Assembly: GCA_012295275.1 (NCBI GenBank)
Contig: CM022677.1
Span: 8,819,014-8,875,013 of the forward strand
Reading direction: 5' to 3'
Source of the DNA: Chrysomallon squamiferum
Taxonomy: Eukaryota; Mollusca; Gastropoda; Neomphalida; Peltospiridae
DNA length: 56,000 bases
The notes under the pieces were generated by a model. It was not told the DNA's origin. It did no database searches and worked only from the letters and a program-made list of their open reading frames with translations. Each line of letters opens with the position of its first letter. The stretch's first letter is position 1. This document shows, piece by piece, positions 41,597-53,286 of the stretch. Both the position numbers and the translations under genes were made by a program.

Positions 41597-41678
<82 letters not shown>
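41386..41678. repeat. (CT)n and (CA)n microsatellites
   Basis: CT runs at about 41490-41556 and 41600-41632, CA run 41633-41678. Counterpart of 20820-21223 with different internal arrangement. Confidence 0.85.
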
Positions 41679-41679
<1 letters not shown>

Positions 41680-42301
41680 GGGCGATAACCGGGGAACCTC
41701 GATATAACATCTAATATTAAAATGCACCTAGCCAATGCAAAATGGTTACATATTTATCCATTCATCCATTCATTCATTATCGATATTTGTATATCATTAA
41801 GTGCAAGAGAAATTTTTTATATTTTATTAAGATCAGTATTGCAGCTATTCAAACACAAAAATATATCGTGTAAATTAATTTTCTATGTTGTCACGTTCAC
41901 TAGTTATTCTCCGTTGTCGCCGAGGTTACCTAACAGACGACAAACACGTGCTAATCTAAAAATAACACTTGCCTGGTTTTAGCCATTGTTCTGCCAAGGT
42001 TAAATGATGCAAACAGTCAAACGACAACGCCTGTGTGTTGTGGAAGGTAAAAATTAAAGCAAACATTTTGTAGACAGCAAGAAAACAAAATACTGAATTT
42101 CTAATTTGTGTCGAATATGGAAGCCATTATTATTTTTATTTTAAATTTACATTTAGAAAATGTCCGCTGTTTCTGTTCGTTTTCAGAATGAACGAATATG
42201 AATATATGAATATAACTGTCTTTCTTCTTCATGCTGATGCTGCTGCTGCTGATGATGATGCCGACATGACGAAAGCTGCAGTATTCGTAACGATAATGAG
42301 A

Positions 42302-42317
42302 GTAGTAGTAGTAGTAT

Positions 42318-42349
<32 letters not shown>
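42302..42349. repeat. (AGT)n triplet run at arm discontinuity
   Basis: AGT/TAG units bridge the point where 3.8 kb present in the left arm is missing here. Confidence 0.85.
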
Positions 42350-42499
42350 AATTATTGTTGTTAGGTTGCTACTAATATTTTACTAGAAGTAAAGACACAT
42401 TAAGAAAGATTTATAACTTACTTCGTTTTGCGTGCATTTTGTTTGTGTGTGTGTGTGTGTGTGTCTGTCTGTCTGTGTATGTCAGCGTAATAAGTGTGA

Positions 42500-43430
42500 T
42501 TTTGTTGTTATCTGTTTTTTTTGTTGAAAAGGAGGCACGTCGTTTTCGAAAGAGAAATCTTTATGCCCCATTTCAACGCCCAATCGTTTATGTTGTTTAG
42601 GTCTTTTTGTATTTGTTTCTGTATTGCTGCGGTCGATCTGCCTGCACGCTGTGTTTATTGGTTCGGTTGGTGGATTTTTGGCGTTGTCTTGTTGGTCGAG
42701 TGCTGTGACAATGTCGTTGATGTAGATGTTGATGAGTGTTGGCGAGATCACGGATCCTTGTGGGATGCCGTTTTCGATTGTCATTTTCTCGGAGGTTTGA
42801 CCGTTTACTTTGACTGCTATGGTTCTGTTGTTGATGAAGTCTTTAATGAAGTTGAACATGTTGCCTTTGATGTTGTTGTTGATTAATTTGACGAGCAGTC
42901 CTTCCCTCCAAACCATGTCGAATGCTTTTTCAATGTCTAGGAACACTGCGATGACTTTTTTGGATTTCCTAAAAGATTGATTAACTGTTGTTTGCAGACA
43001 GGTGATCTGGTTGTTTGTGCTGTGTTTCTTGTGAAGCCGCTTTGTTATTTACTGATTAAATTGTTGTTGTTTAGATGCTGGTTCAGGTGTGTGTTGATCC
43101 TCGTTTCCAGTGTTTTGCCAATGTGTGACGTCAGCGTGATCGGTCTGTAGCTGTTGGGTAGTGAGTGATCCTTGTGTGGTTTGGGCAAGCTGAAACATTC
43201 GGCGTGTTTCCAGTGTGTTGGAATCTTTCCAGTGGTCCAAATTGTGTTGCAGAGATCGAGTATGATGAGTAGTGGGAAGTTCGAATTGCTGCTGGACTTG
43301 GCGAAAGTTTGGCTAAGTAGGTCCGCTTTTTGCTTCTCGGTGAATGCGATGCTGTTTTTGCTGAGAGTGTTGATTCTGTTTTTTTTTGCCTTGGATGTTT
43401 TTCACTTTGGCCCACATGTCTTTGACTGAT
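42500..43430 (-). pseudogene. LINE reverse transcriptase, broken
   Basis: An upstream part (about 43240-43049) carries WKDSNTLETRR- and YRPI-like sequence split by frameshifts. Residues at 42946-42700 give MFLDIEKAFDMVWREGLL (motif A) and IPQGSVISPTLINIYINDI (motif B). The catalytic A/FADD block expected near 42636 is disrupted by a frameshift. A later KDLNNINDWALKWGIK segment is in another frame and ends near 42510. Confidence 0.75.
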
Positions 43431-43462
43431 GTTTTGTGGTCGATGTTGTTGCAAAAGAGTTC

Positions 43463-43882
43463 CTAGTGTTCTTGTTTTGCACTGAGAATTAGGTTGGAAA
43501 CTTCTTTTTTTGCTATTTTGTATTTTTCGTGTGTGGAGAGATTTCTGACTTTTTTGTATTGTCTTCTGAATTTGTTTCTCTCTTTGCATTTCTTTTCTAT
43601 GCGTTCCGTCCACCAGGGAGTGGATATTTTGCCGGTGCATTTTCTGGTTTTGGGTATGAATCTGTTTGCAATGGAGTGTATCGTGTTGGTGAGTGATGTG
43701 CAGTAGGTGTCGATGTCGTTGGGGTTCTTTGTGGTGATGTTTCTGCATGCTTTGTAGAAGCCTTCCCAGTCCGCTTTGTTGAAGCTCCATTTGGATGTGA
43801 AATTGGATCTGTCCGAGAAAGTGTTCTTGCTGTTGTAGTTGGTGAGTATTTGGTGATGGTCGCTGTTTAGCTCATCGAGCAC
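43463..43882 (-). pseudogene. LINE region between endonuclease and reverse transcriptase
   Basis: One open frame starting MLDELNSDHHQI; contains WSFNKADWEGFYKACRN and PWWTERIEKKCKERNKFRR, the usual pre-RT block of jockey/RTE-like elements (W-F-KA-W and PWW). Confidence 0.7.
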
Positions 43883-43910
43883 TTGCCATTCGCAGAGCGC
43901 TGCGATGTCC

Positions 43911-44440
43911 TTACTTTGTGAATGTTAGATCAATGGCGGTTTGGTCACCACTGATGTCGCTGGTGTATGTGAATGTTCTGTCGTTCAAACAGACCAGCTG
44001 GTTTTGCTCTAGGAAATTTTCGAGGACGATTCCAGGACTGTCGTCTGTCGAGCCACCCCATAATGTGTTGTGACAGTTGAAATCGCCCACTATAATGAGC
44101 TTGTTGTTTGTTGTCATCATTTTGTTTAAGTCGTGGGTTTGCATGGTGTGTAGTGCAGGAGTGGGTGGGCTGTATATGTTAATTATGTCAATATTTTGAT
44201 TGTTGTTGTATATTGTGATGCTTAGTATTTCTATGTTGGCGTGGACTTTGGCTTGGTTCAGCTTGGTGTGTGGAATGTCTTGTTTGATGAGTTTCATGAT
44301 GCCTCCCTGGGTGCTGTTGAATCTGTTGACGTAATGACTTTGATTCCCGGGGACCTTAAAGCTTTTTGAGGTTTTGTTGTTTTTGTTGTAGTGACCTAGC
44401 CATGTTTCTTGTATATGTGTTTTGGGTGGAGGCCAGGAAG
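43911..44440 (-). pseudogene. LINE endonuclease domain
   Basis: An upstream part contains QETWLG- and GG-like blocks across a frameshift near 44300-44430. The main frame (44297-43911) has IINIYSPP, VGDFNCHNTLWGG (the GDFN-H block of EEP/AP endonucleases) and SGDQTAIDLTFT. AP-type endonucleases nick target DNA for LINE integration. Confidence 0.75.
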
Positions 44441-44483
44441 TGTACGAGTTTGTCTCCGTGGTCTGCTGAGTGGAGGTGTTTAG

Positions 44484-45703
44484 CTGAAGAGTGGAGAGGT
44501 CTGTGTTATTGTGTGCTTGTTGTGAAGAGTGGAGAGGTCTGTGTTATTGTGTGCTTGTTGTGAAGAGTGGAGAGGTCTGTGTTATTGTGTTCTTGTTGTG
44601 AAGAGTGGAGAGGTCTGTGTTATTGTGTGTTTGTTGTGAAGAGTGGAGAGGTCTGTGTTATTGTGTGCTTGTGAAGAATGGAGAGGTCTGTGTTATTGTG
44701 TGTTTGTTGTGAAGAATGGAGAGGTCTGTGTTATTGTGTGTTTGTTGTGAAGAATGGAGAGGTCTGTGTTATTGTGTGTTTGTTGTGAAGAATGGAGAGG
44801 TCTGTGTTATTGTGTGTTTGTTGTGAAGAATGGAGAGGTCTGTGTTATTGTGTTCTTGTTGTGAAGAATGGAGAGGTCTGTGTTATTGTGTTCTTGTTGT
44901 GAAGAATGGAGAGGTCTGTGTTATTGTGTTCTTGTTGTGAAGAATGGAGAGGTCTGTGTTATTGTGTTCTTGTTGTGAAGAATGGAGAGGTCTGTGTTAT
45001 TGTGTTCTTGTTGTGAAGTCTGTGAGAGATTGTGTGCTTGTTGTTGAGGTGTGTTATTGTGAAGAATGGAGAGGTCTGTGTTATTGTGTTCTTGTTGTGA
45101 AGAATGGAGAGGTCTGTGTTATTGTGTTCTTGTTTGAAGAATGGAGAGGTCTGTGTTAGTGTGTTCTTGTTGTGAAGAATGGAGAGGTCTGTGTTATTGT
45201 GTTCTTGTTGTTGAAGAATGGAGAGGTCTGTGTTATTGTTTGTTCTTGTTGTGAAGAATGGAGAGGTCTGTGTTATTGTGTTCTTGTTGTGAAGAATGGA
45301 GAGGTCTGTGTTATTGTGTTCTTGTTGTGAAGAGTGGAGAGGTCTGTGTTATTGTGTGCTTGTTGTGGAGAGGTCTGTGTTATTGTGTTCTTGTTGTGAA
45401 GAATGGAGAGGTCTGTGTTATTGTGTTCTTGTTGTGAAGAGTGGAGAGGTCTGTGTTATTGTGTTCTTGTTGTGAAGAATGGAGAGGTCTGTGTTATTGT
45501 GTTCTTGTTGTGAAGAGTGGAGAGATCTGTGTTATTGTTTGCTTGTTGTGGAGAGGTCTGTGTTAGTGTGTGCTTGTTGTGAAGAATGGAGAGGTCTGTG
45601 TTATTGTGTTCTTGTTGTGAAGAGTGGAGAGGTCTGTGTTATTGTGTGCTTTTTGTGAATAGTGGAGAGGTCTGTGTTATTAGTGTGCTTATCGTGAAGA
45701 GTG
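44484..45703. repeat. 38-bp minisatellite
   Basis: About thirty head-to-tail copies of a unit containing GAAGAATGGAGAGGTCTGTG and TTATTGTGTTCTTGTTGT. Variants are AGTGG for AATGG and GTGTGCTTG or GTGTTTG for GTGTTCTTG; a few units are shortened (near 45000-45060, 45355-45375, 45540-45560). Blocks of the same variant cluster, as in local expansion. The unit length is not a multiple of three, so no long frame. Confidence 0.9.
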
Positions 45704-46132
45704 TGTAAATGGTTGTTACTGTTTGTTTTGTTTTGTTTTTGTTCACTGTTGTTTTGTATTTGTAGGATTTCTCCTGTCTGTGTGTAGTTTTAGTCTTTTG
45801 TCGAGTGTGGGTAATTTGAAGCCCAAGCTGTCATCAATTATCTGGGCTACTGTGTGCTCCAAATTGGCGTCGACATTGGTGTTTCCTTGATTGGTTCTGA
45901 TGTTCTGAAGCTCTATCAGGAGGCAGATAATGATTTTGTTGATTTCTGCGATTCTGATCTCAACAATCTCAACACTATGATAGAACACCCATTAGTACTC
46001 CCATTAAGTCCCATGCCTGTCAAGGCTCTAATAGGGAAAACAGGGTTTTGACTTTAAAAATATTTACGGCCCCTTTTTCATCTGCGTCCAGACTGTGTCT
46101 TGCGGATGTGAAAGTCTTTCAAAAAATCTGGC

Positions 46133-46477
46133 TCAAAGTGTGTATGTGGTTCCCATGTAGGTGTATGAGACGTTCCACCATAAATGTTTTTGTACCCGAT
46201 TGTGGAGACGGTGATTGGGAGGGTGACTGGGCAGTTGGTGCCGATCGTGATGATATAGGTGATGATATAGGTGAGTCGTCGTATGTGGAGTTGTCTGTGG
46301 TCTACTGTGATAGAGTTTTAAACGATTGGCGTGTACCAGTGATGGGGTCTTGGATATAGAATGACACAGTTTGTAGGTATGATTGGGTCCTATTTGTGTA
46401 ATGAAATACGGACCTTCCCATTTGTGTGTCAGTTTCGGTGAGCGACCTATGGTCTTTTTCTGATTGAAAAGGAGCAC
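46133..46477 (-). pseudogene. Gypsy integrase C-terminal GPY/F-like module
   Basis: Contains SPKLTHKWEGPYFI and HANRLKLYH, the GPY/F signature found at the end of Ty3/gypsy integrases. A His/Thr/Pro-rich tail follows and stops at 46133. Confidence 0.75.
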
Positions 46478-47621
46478 TTGGTCACCCAGGAAAATGTCGG
46501 CTTTTGTGCTTTTAGATCTTTGTTGACTGTTTGGCTTTTAGACATGTTGTCTTTTGCAATAGCCTTGACTACTTTGAGATTGTCAGTGAGTGCAGTGATA
46601 TGAGTTTTAGCGTCTTTGCCCAAGACTGATTTTGGAAGAAGAGAGGTATCAAATGGAAGATGCATTTTCTTGCCAGAAAGAAGGTAATGTGGAGAATACC
46701 CAGTAGAATGACAGGGTGAATTATGCACTGCCATCATAATACAAGGAAGCAGGTCAGCCCAGTTGGTTTGTTCTTTGTTGCCATGTGATCTGAGGACGTG
46801 TTCTATGGTGCTGTTTCTTTGTTCATTCGTCTAAGGGTGATAGGAGGATGTTTCACCTCAAACAATTCGCAAACTGCATTCACCAGAAGTGAGGTGAACT
46901 GACGTCCTCGGTCTGTGACGAGAGTTCGTATATGCACCAAATCTTGTCAATATCTCACTGAAAAGAACTTCGCCAATTTCAGTAGCTTCTCGAGTACATA
47001 GTGGAAATGCATCTGTCCAGCGGGTAAAGGAGTCAACTACTAGAAGTATATACTTATATCCTTCTTTGGTTACAGGTAAAGGACCAAGAATATCAATGTG
47101 AAGTCTCGAAAGGGATCTTCGATAGGAAACATGGGAGCAGGTTTTGCATGAGTGTAACGTTTGGACTTCTGATATTCTTTGCAGGAATGGGCGTAGTGTT
47201 CTATGTCCTGGTACTTACCTGGCCAGCAATATTTGGTTAGAATAGCTAGCCGAGTAGCATCTCTCCATAAAATGAAACCTCCTGTTTTTGAATCACATCT
47301 TTCAAGAAGAAGGTCTTTCCTGTCTTGAAGAGGGACAACCAGTTGTGGACGGTTGTTTTTCTGTCCTCTGTGATTGGGCAGATAGAAATGGTATAAAATG
47401 ACATTTCGAAGATCATATTCTTGGAAGCGACCCTGGAGTCCTTTTACCTGTGACTCTGAATAGGTAGAAGGTATCTCATTCTTTTCAGTGTAGTCGATGA
47501 TATGTCTTATATCAGGAAACTTGCGTTGTCTGTCTGCAGTACTCTGCTCATCAAGGTTTACATCACTTGATAGAACGAAAGGTTCATTTGGAACTGTATC
47601 ATGATGATAATGGAAGTCCAC
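46447..47621 (-). pseudogene. Gypsy integrase domain, damaged
   Basis: The N-terminal zinc-binding part (near 47350-47160) has lost residues: the His of the GGH motif reads Phe and CKEY replaces C-x2-C. The core has HIDILGPLPV (first catalytic Asp) and VTDRGRQFTS (second), but a stop interrupts the YHP-TN motif near 46835 and the Glu region is shortened. Frame resumes in MMAVHNSPCHSTGYSPHYLL. Confidence 0.8.
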
Positions 47622-47866
47622 AGATAGTTGAACTGATTCATCAGAATATCAACTGCAATCCGTTTGAAAATTCGTCTGCTGATGAACTGTGTTTCCAAAA
47701 ATTGTATCATCAGGATGCCATTGTTCTGATTTATCATAATGTGAAGTATTGAGTTTTGGTTGGGTATGGTGTTCTGTTTTGTTGAAGAATGACATGTCAG
47801 AAGTATGTGCTGACAAATCAGTGCTATTGGTTGTAGAGACAGATGTTTCTACTGCATGAGCATATG

Positions 47867-48481
47867 CTAACTGGCTTGTTGATGGATCAGTTGTCTGTTT
47901 CTTAAATCTAAAGAAGGAATATCATCTGTGACTGGCAGCATAGTTTGTGAAGCATATGGGAACCTGGATAAGGCATCAGCATTTTTGTTTGCAGTTCCTG
48001 CTCGGTGTATTATATCGAAATCATACTCCTGAAGCATGAGCAACCATCTGGCTAAACGTCCTGAATCTGGTTTGATGTCTTTTAGCCATGTAAGAGCTCT
48101 GTGGTCTGTGTAAACCTTGAACTTCTGTGTTGTAAGGTACACTCTGTAGGTTCTAATGCCTTCCAATACAGCCAGACACTCTAGTTGTGTAGTTCCCCAT
48201 TTCTTTTCACAGGGATGTAATGATCGACCTCCATAGCAAATTACATGCTCTCGCCCAGCAACATCTTGCTGACTCAGAATGTATCCAAGTGCAGATCCAG
48301 ATGCATCTGCTGTAAGGACAAATGGCTGGTATGGATCAGGACAGGCGAGGACAGGTGCAGATGTTAAGGTTTTCTTAAGCTGAAGAAAAGCTTGCTGACA
48401 TTGGACTGTCCATTTGAATGGAACATCTTTCTGGAGAAGATTATTGAGAGGAGAAGCAATGCCTGCAAAGTTGTAGGACAA
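47867..48481 (-). pseudogene. Gypsy RNase H domain
   Basis: Contiguous frame with FVLTADASGSALG, TTQLECLAVLEGI, VYTDHRALTWL and NADALSR, all typical of Ty3/gypsy RNase H, which removes the RNA strand during reverse transcription. This is the best-preserved part of the element. Confidence 0.85.
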
Positions 48482-49367
48482 ATTTTCGATAGTAGCTGCA
48501 GATACCTAAGAAATGCCTAACACCGTTTTTTGGAAGTGGAATGTTATCTACATCAATGCCTTCTTTGCTGAGCAAATGCCCAAGACAGGTTGCCTTTTTC
48601 GCGGCAAATCGACATTTGCTAGGTTTCAGTGTCAATCCAGCTTCTTTTAGCTTTTGAAAAATACATGACAAATGTTGAAGATTTCTGTAAAGTTCTTTGA
48701 AAAAACAATGATGTCGTCAATGTAAATTAAAATGTATTTCCAGTTCATTTGTTTGAGAGCTGATGAAATGGTTTTACGAAATGCCATTGGAGCATTTTTC
48801 AGTCGAAAGGGTAAACGATTCCATTCAAAAATGCCTTCAGGGGTTATAAAGGCTGAACGATATTTTGTGGAAGGATCTAGGGGTGTTTGCCAGAAGCCAC
48901 TAGCACAATCTAGAACACTAAATATCTGAGCTTTCGATACCCCAAATGAATCAATGACATCTTCAAATCTAGGCAAGGGAAAGAAGATTGGTTTTGTTAT
49001 GCTTTTTCACCATGACTACTGGAAAATGCCATTGTGATGTGCTTGGCTGAATGATACCAGCATCAAGCATCTGTTGAACTTGGGTTGAGCATTCTTTCCT
49101 AGTTTGTACATTTTGTCTGTAGAAAGTAAGCCTAATGGGTCTTGCATCACCTGTATCTATTTTATGATGATGCAAGTCAGTTTTTCCTAGTTCAACCCAG
49201 TCTTTTGCAAATGCTGTACGATGACTTGCAAGGAATTGTTGAAGTTGCCCTTTTTGCGATGGGGTGAGATCAGAGTCAGTTAGATCGAAGGAAATGTCAT
49301 TTGATTGTGGTTTATGTTTTGAGACAGATGAAATCTGGGGAGGATTAGAGGTAGAATGGGACGCCAT
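48441..49367 (-). pseudogene. Gypsy reverse transcriptase domain
   Basis: Three frames carry it: QMLDAGIIQPSTS and FPVVMVKK (49367-48969), then PRFEDVID, FSVLDCASGFWQTPLD and the catalytic YIDDIIVFSK (48976-48647), then LKPSKCRFAAKK and FLGICSYYRKF (48671-48441). A segment after VVMVKK is deleted, and frameshifts lie near 48970 and 48660. Confidence 0.85.
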
Positions 49368-49697
49368 TGTCGGATACCACCGATGCAGTTGCCACTACTC
49401 TTCTGGATCCGAGACGAATGGTAAGTTTGCAGGGTTTAAGACTGTAAGGAAAATAGACATTTTTGACGTATTGACTAAGCACTTCGCACCGTTGTAGTTG
49501 TAAGTTTTGTAAACTCGATGTAGGTTCTATGAGAAAACTTTGGTCCTTCCCACATCTGGCTATTTGTACTGGCAAATCAGCTTGTGATATTGGGGGAATA
49601 ACCACAGGTTTCCGTAGTCTTAATAGAGCCTGCATTTGTCTCTGCTAGACAAACAGAAATGAAACCATCGTAAATGTAACGTTTTCGAGCCGCTAAG

Positions 49698-49988
49698 TCA
49701 GTGGTAGTTAGTAAGGAAGTTGTATGTAAGGAAGTCCATTCCAAGAATGAGGGAGTGATGAAGAGAAGAAAAGACATGAAAGGTTTGTGAAATAGAAATG
49801 TTGCCAATGCGAATTTTAAGAGATAATGACCCTAAGACTGGGTGTTTTTCTCCCCCTACTCCTATGATGACAGGGATGTCAGACTTGGACATTAAGGGCT
49901 GTACTGGTAATTTGTGCATGAACTGTTCGCTAATACAGCTAATGGATGCACCTGTGTCTATAAGAGCCGCCGTTTTAACTTGACCCAC
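49698..49988 (-). pseudogene. Gypsy aspartic protease domain
   Basis: ALIDTGASISCIS is the retropepsin active-site DTG block; LILGMDFL near the end is the conserved ILG motif. The frame breaks just after. In intact elements it cleaves the polyprotein. Confidence 0.8.
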
Positions 49989-50060
49989 CTTAACTTGAAC
50001 TGTGTTTTTTGTTAAAGGAGCTACAAGTGAAACGTATTCTGGTTTGTGCCTGATATCAGA

Positions 50061-50288
50061 TTATCTCTGTCTATCAGGCGCGAATTCCCATCTGGTAAGG
50101 CTGTTGTAGCGCTTAATGCATGCTGATTCATGGTGACCTCTATATGAACAAAATGTACAAATTGTGTTGGCATGTGGACAAACAAATCGATTAGGGCAAT
50201 ACTCACCACGTCCGTTACAGCATTGTCGTAGTTGTGGTGGTAGAGGGTGCTGGTACTGTCTGGTTGGCCGCTGCAGTGGAGCCGACAT
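50061..50288 (-). pseudogene. Gypsy nucleocapsid zinc knuckle
   Basis: CTFCSYRGHHESAC fits C-x2-C-x4-H-x4-C, preceded by CPNRFVCPHANTI. This is the nucleic-acid-binding knuckle at the end of gag. Confidence 0.65.
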
Positions 50289-50469
50289 CGGTCTATTCTG
50301 GTGGGTTCGCTGGTATTGTGGCTGGAATCTTGGTTGGTATGCTGGTTGAAATAGTGCTTGGTGCGCAGGCTCTTGATTCTCGTTGTGGTAGTAAGCTTTG
50401 TTCCGTGGGGCTGGAAAGTGTGACCCGAAACGTCTTCGGCTGGATGCCTGAGGTGTGACATTTCCTGTT

Positions 50470-50735
50470 GCGGTATGGCCTCGTGCTGTAGTCGGTTGAC
50501 CTCCTAACCTTTGTTAGTTAGTAAGGCTTCCACCAATGTCGACAGGTGGCCCACCTTTTCTTCCAAGTTAGCCGCATTGGGCAGTTGCATCATTATAGTG
50601 GATTGGTTAGCTACATGTGAAAAATACCTCACCTCTTCAAGCGTTGTGGGCTCTTTATTGTAGACCCACTGTTGAAGAGTCTCGTGAAGTCCGTTTACAG
50701 CTATTACTATTACAAGCTCTTTTGGTAGGTTTTTG
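50470..50735 (-). pseudogene. Gypsy gag fragment
   Basis: Contains ELVIVIAVNGLHETLQQWVY followed by NKEPTTLEEVRYFSHVANQS, a gag capsid-like block (function: particle assembly in intact elements). Upstream the frame enters the 23-bp minisatellite; downstream it is shifted near 50500. Confidence 0.6.
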
Positions 50736-51215
50736 TATTGTGTAGCTGTTTGGTCTCGTGTTGTGTAGCTGTTTGGACTCGTGTTGTGTAGTTGTTTGGA
50801 CTCGTGTTGTGTAGTTGTTTGGTCTCGTGTTATGTAGTTGTTTGGTCTCGTGTTATGTAGTTGTTTGGTCGTGTTGTTTAGCTGACTCTTGTGTTGTGTA
50901 GTTGTTTGGACTCGTGTTTGTAGTTGTTTAGTTGTGTTATGTAGTTGTTTGGACTCGTGTTGTGTAGCTGTTTGGTCTTGTGTTGTGTAGTTGTTTGGAC
51001 TCGTGTTGTGTAGTTGTTTGGACTCGTGTTGTGTAGTTGTTTGGTCTTGTGTTGTGTAGTTGTTTGGTCTCGTGTTGTGTAGTTGTTTGGTCTTGTGTTG
51101 TGTAGTTGTTTGGTCTTGTGTTGTGTAGTTGTTTGGTCTTGTGTTGTGTAGTTGTTTGGACTCGTGTTGTGTAGTTGTTTGGACTCGTGTTGTGTTTGGA
51201 CTCGTGTTGTGTAGT
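50736..51215. repeat. 23-bp minisatellite
   Basis: About twenty tandem copies of a unit made of GTTGTGTAGTTGTTTGG and A/T-CTCGT; GGACTCGT and GGTCTTGT/GGTCTCGT variants alternate. It begins inside gag-like frame, so it probably expanded from retrotransposon sequence. Confidence 0.9.
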
Positions 51216-51293
51216 CTCAGTTGCTTTCTGTGACATGGAAAAATGTGCGTTGTAACTGGACTCTGGTCTGTGCGTTATTTCATATCTCTCAAC

Positions 51294-51453
51294 TCATATC
51301 GTTACGTATTAATGTATTTAGGTATTTTAGTTGTTGTCAAGATTATTTACTCGGGATAAGACATCTTTTGTCTAGAGCGGTTCTTAATCGGCGCATACCC
51401 ATTAATTGGAGCCGGTTCATATCATTATGTATTAATGTATTTAGGTATTTTAA
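51294..51453. repeat. Direct repeat, about 37 bp, 123 bp apart
   Basis: TCATATC-TTA-GTATTAATGT then ATTTAGGTATTTTA occurs at 51294-51330 and again at 51417-51453 with two differences. It could be a remnant of the gypsy 5' flank; not proven. Confidence 0.6.
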
Positions 51454-51754
51454 TTAATTATATGTCTGCTGTTAGATTGGATGGATTTTAACTTGACGAC
51501 TTTGGCTTTATAACTTTGGTTGCTATAGTTAAATATATTTTATTTTAATCTGCTTATGGCATGTGCAAGCGAGGCGTTTTTCCCCACTATGATAATACAG
51601 TAAAGTTAATTCATTTTAATCTAGTCACTCGCCTCTAAACTGCAACCCAACTATCTTAACAAATGTGGAAGACTTTCAATATTTTTGATAGGCATCCTTA
51701 AAAGGTGTTTCAACTTGTTAGGTACGTTATACCAATTAATGAAAAATTAAGCTT

Positions 51755-51810
<56 letters not shown>

Positions 51811-53000
51811 TTATGCGAAATAAATTGTCTAATATTGTTAATTAAAAATGAACACCTGTATTTTTCAATACACTGTGTTTTCAATACATAATATTACCGA
51901 TACGCCTCTGTTTACAACATAAAACATGTAACATAAATAGTGATGGCGGTACTGAAGTCTTATTTTCATAACGCCGTGTAAAATTACTCCTACTTAGCTT
52001 TCCAGTGAAATATGTTAATAAAATGTCACATTAGTATGGAAGTGTTCTCTATAATTTGGATTTCACATATAATTCTACTGTTGTTTATAAAATCACGCTA
52101 ACCTAGATGCCCAATCTACATTTCTGAACGTACACAGTGTTTTCGCAATAAAATCACACCTGTAAAACAATAACAAGAACGACAACAACAATAGTAATAT
52201 AAAGAAAAGAAAATTTTAATCTTTATTTGATTTCTTTACTTCTCAGTATCCATAGCACTTGAAAAGTTAACATCATCGCTCCAGTCTGGATGTCACTATA
52301 TTTTATGACGTAGCTATAGCTTCACACAGAAATACTTCACTGAGAAAAAGAACATGATGTTGTATTTTTATTTTTATTTTTTTATATATAAAATAAAAAG
52401 GTGACAATGAGCGAGACTATTATTTGAGAAGCACAGTGAATAATAGTAGTAGTAGTAGTAGTAGTAGTAGGAGTAGTAAATAAATAAACAAATAAATGAA
52501 TAAATAAACGTTTACATCGTATAATAAAAACGTTTATTATAACTTACTATGTAGGTGGGAGGTTTATATTTTTTTAATTAACAAAGTAGGATTATAGGTG
52601 AGAAGAGGATAGATTAATAATATGACATTTTATAACTTGCCACATTATTTACATTTACCAGTGCAGAATGAGCAAGATAAATATATCTTTTTTATATATA
52701 TAGAAGATCAGTGGATAATCAGAATTATAGCTCGCGCATATGGATGAATGTCATTTTTTTTTTAATTGACCATATTAGAGATTATACAAGAAAAAGAAAA
52801 TGTCACATTTAAAACTAAATTTCTAAAACTGAGAATTAAAAAAGAGCATAATATGCTGCAGGGAAATAGAGAGTTATGTACCCTTTTTATCAGCAGTAGC
52901 TGTAGAGTTGATACTTAGCGTTTATTCTACTTGAATAATTTAGATACTGAGAAACACAGCGAGTTAGATTTCCAGATTCATGTTATTAACAAAGAATTAA

Positions 53001-53003
<3 letters not shown>
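51454..53003. other. Non-coding stretch
   Basis: AT-rich, with a (TTTA)n run at 51754-51812 and (TAG)n near 52445-52475. No gene recognised. Confidence 0.5.

Positions 53004-53095
<92 letters not shown>
53004..53095. repeat. (CT)n microsatellite
   Basis: Uninterrupted CT run of about 92 bp. Confidence 0.95.
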
Positions 53096-53098
<3 letters not shown>

Positions 53099-53286
53099 GT
53101 AGTAAGAAGAAAGATAATTGTTTTACTTCCAGACAAAGCGTTGTGTATATTTTAGAAATATACTTTTTGTAAGCAGGAGACAGTGACATGCAGAGAGATG
53201 AAGATGATTTTCAATAATTACACCACAGATTTTGTTTTTAATTACGTTTTTCTGGTTATTAATATTTAACCAGTATATTTTAAGAA

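Larger units (their letters stand above)
42495..44460 (-). mobile_element. Degenerate jockey-like LINE fragment
   Basis: In minus-strand order: endonuclease (about 44440-43911), connecting region (43882-43463) and reverse transcriptase (about 43430-42500), with several frameshifts and stops. The copy ends inside the reverse transcriptase where the inverted repeat begins, and its 5' side abuts the 38-bp minisatellite. It is inactive. Confidence 0.8.
45740..50735 (-). mobile_element. Degenerate Ty3/gypsy retrotransposon
   Basis: On the minus strand the order gag, zinc knuckle, protease, reverse transcriptase, RNase H, integrase, GPY/F-like end is the Ty3/gypsy order. Frameshifts, small deletions and stops interrupt nearly every domain. 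No long terminal repeats were found on comparing the flanks by eye; both ends of the body pass into minisatellites. A further open frame at 45988-45743 of unknown identity lies downstream of the GPY/F-like part. Confidence 0.85.

Noticed and set aside
44484-51215. CRISPR-like arrays (38-bp and 23-bp repeats)
   Set aside because: Units are directly adjacent without unique spacers and the context is eukaryotic; they are minisatellites.
45740-51300. Intact LTR retrotransposon with flanking LTRs
   Set aside because: No matching pair of end sequences was found by eye, and stops, deletions and frameshifts break the coding region.
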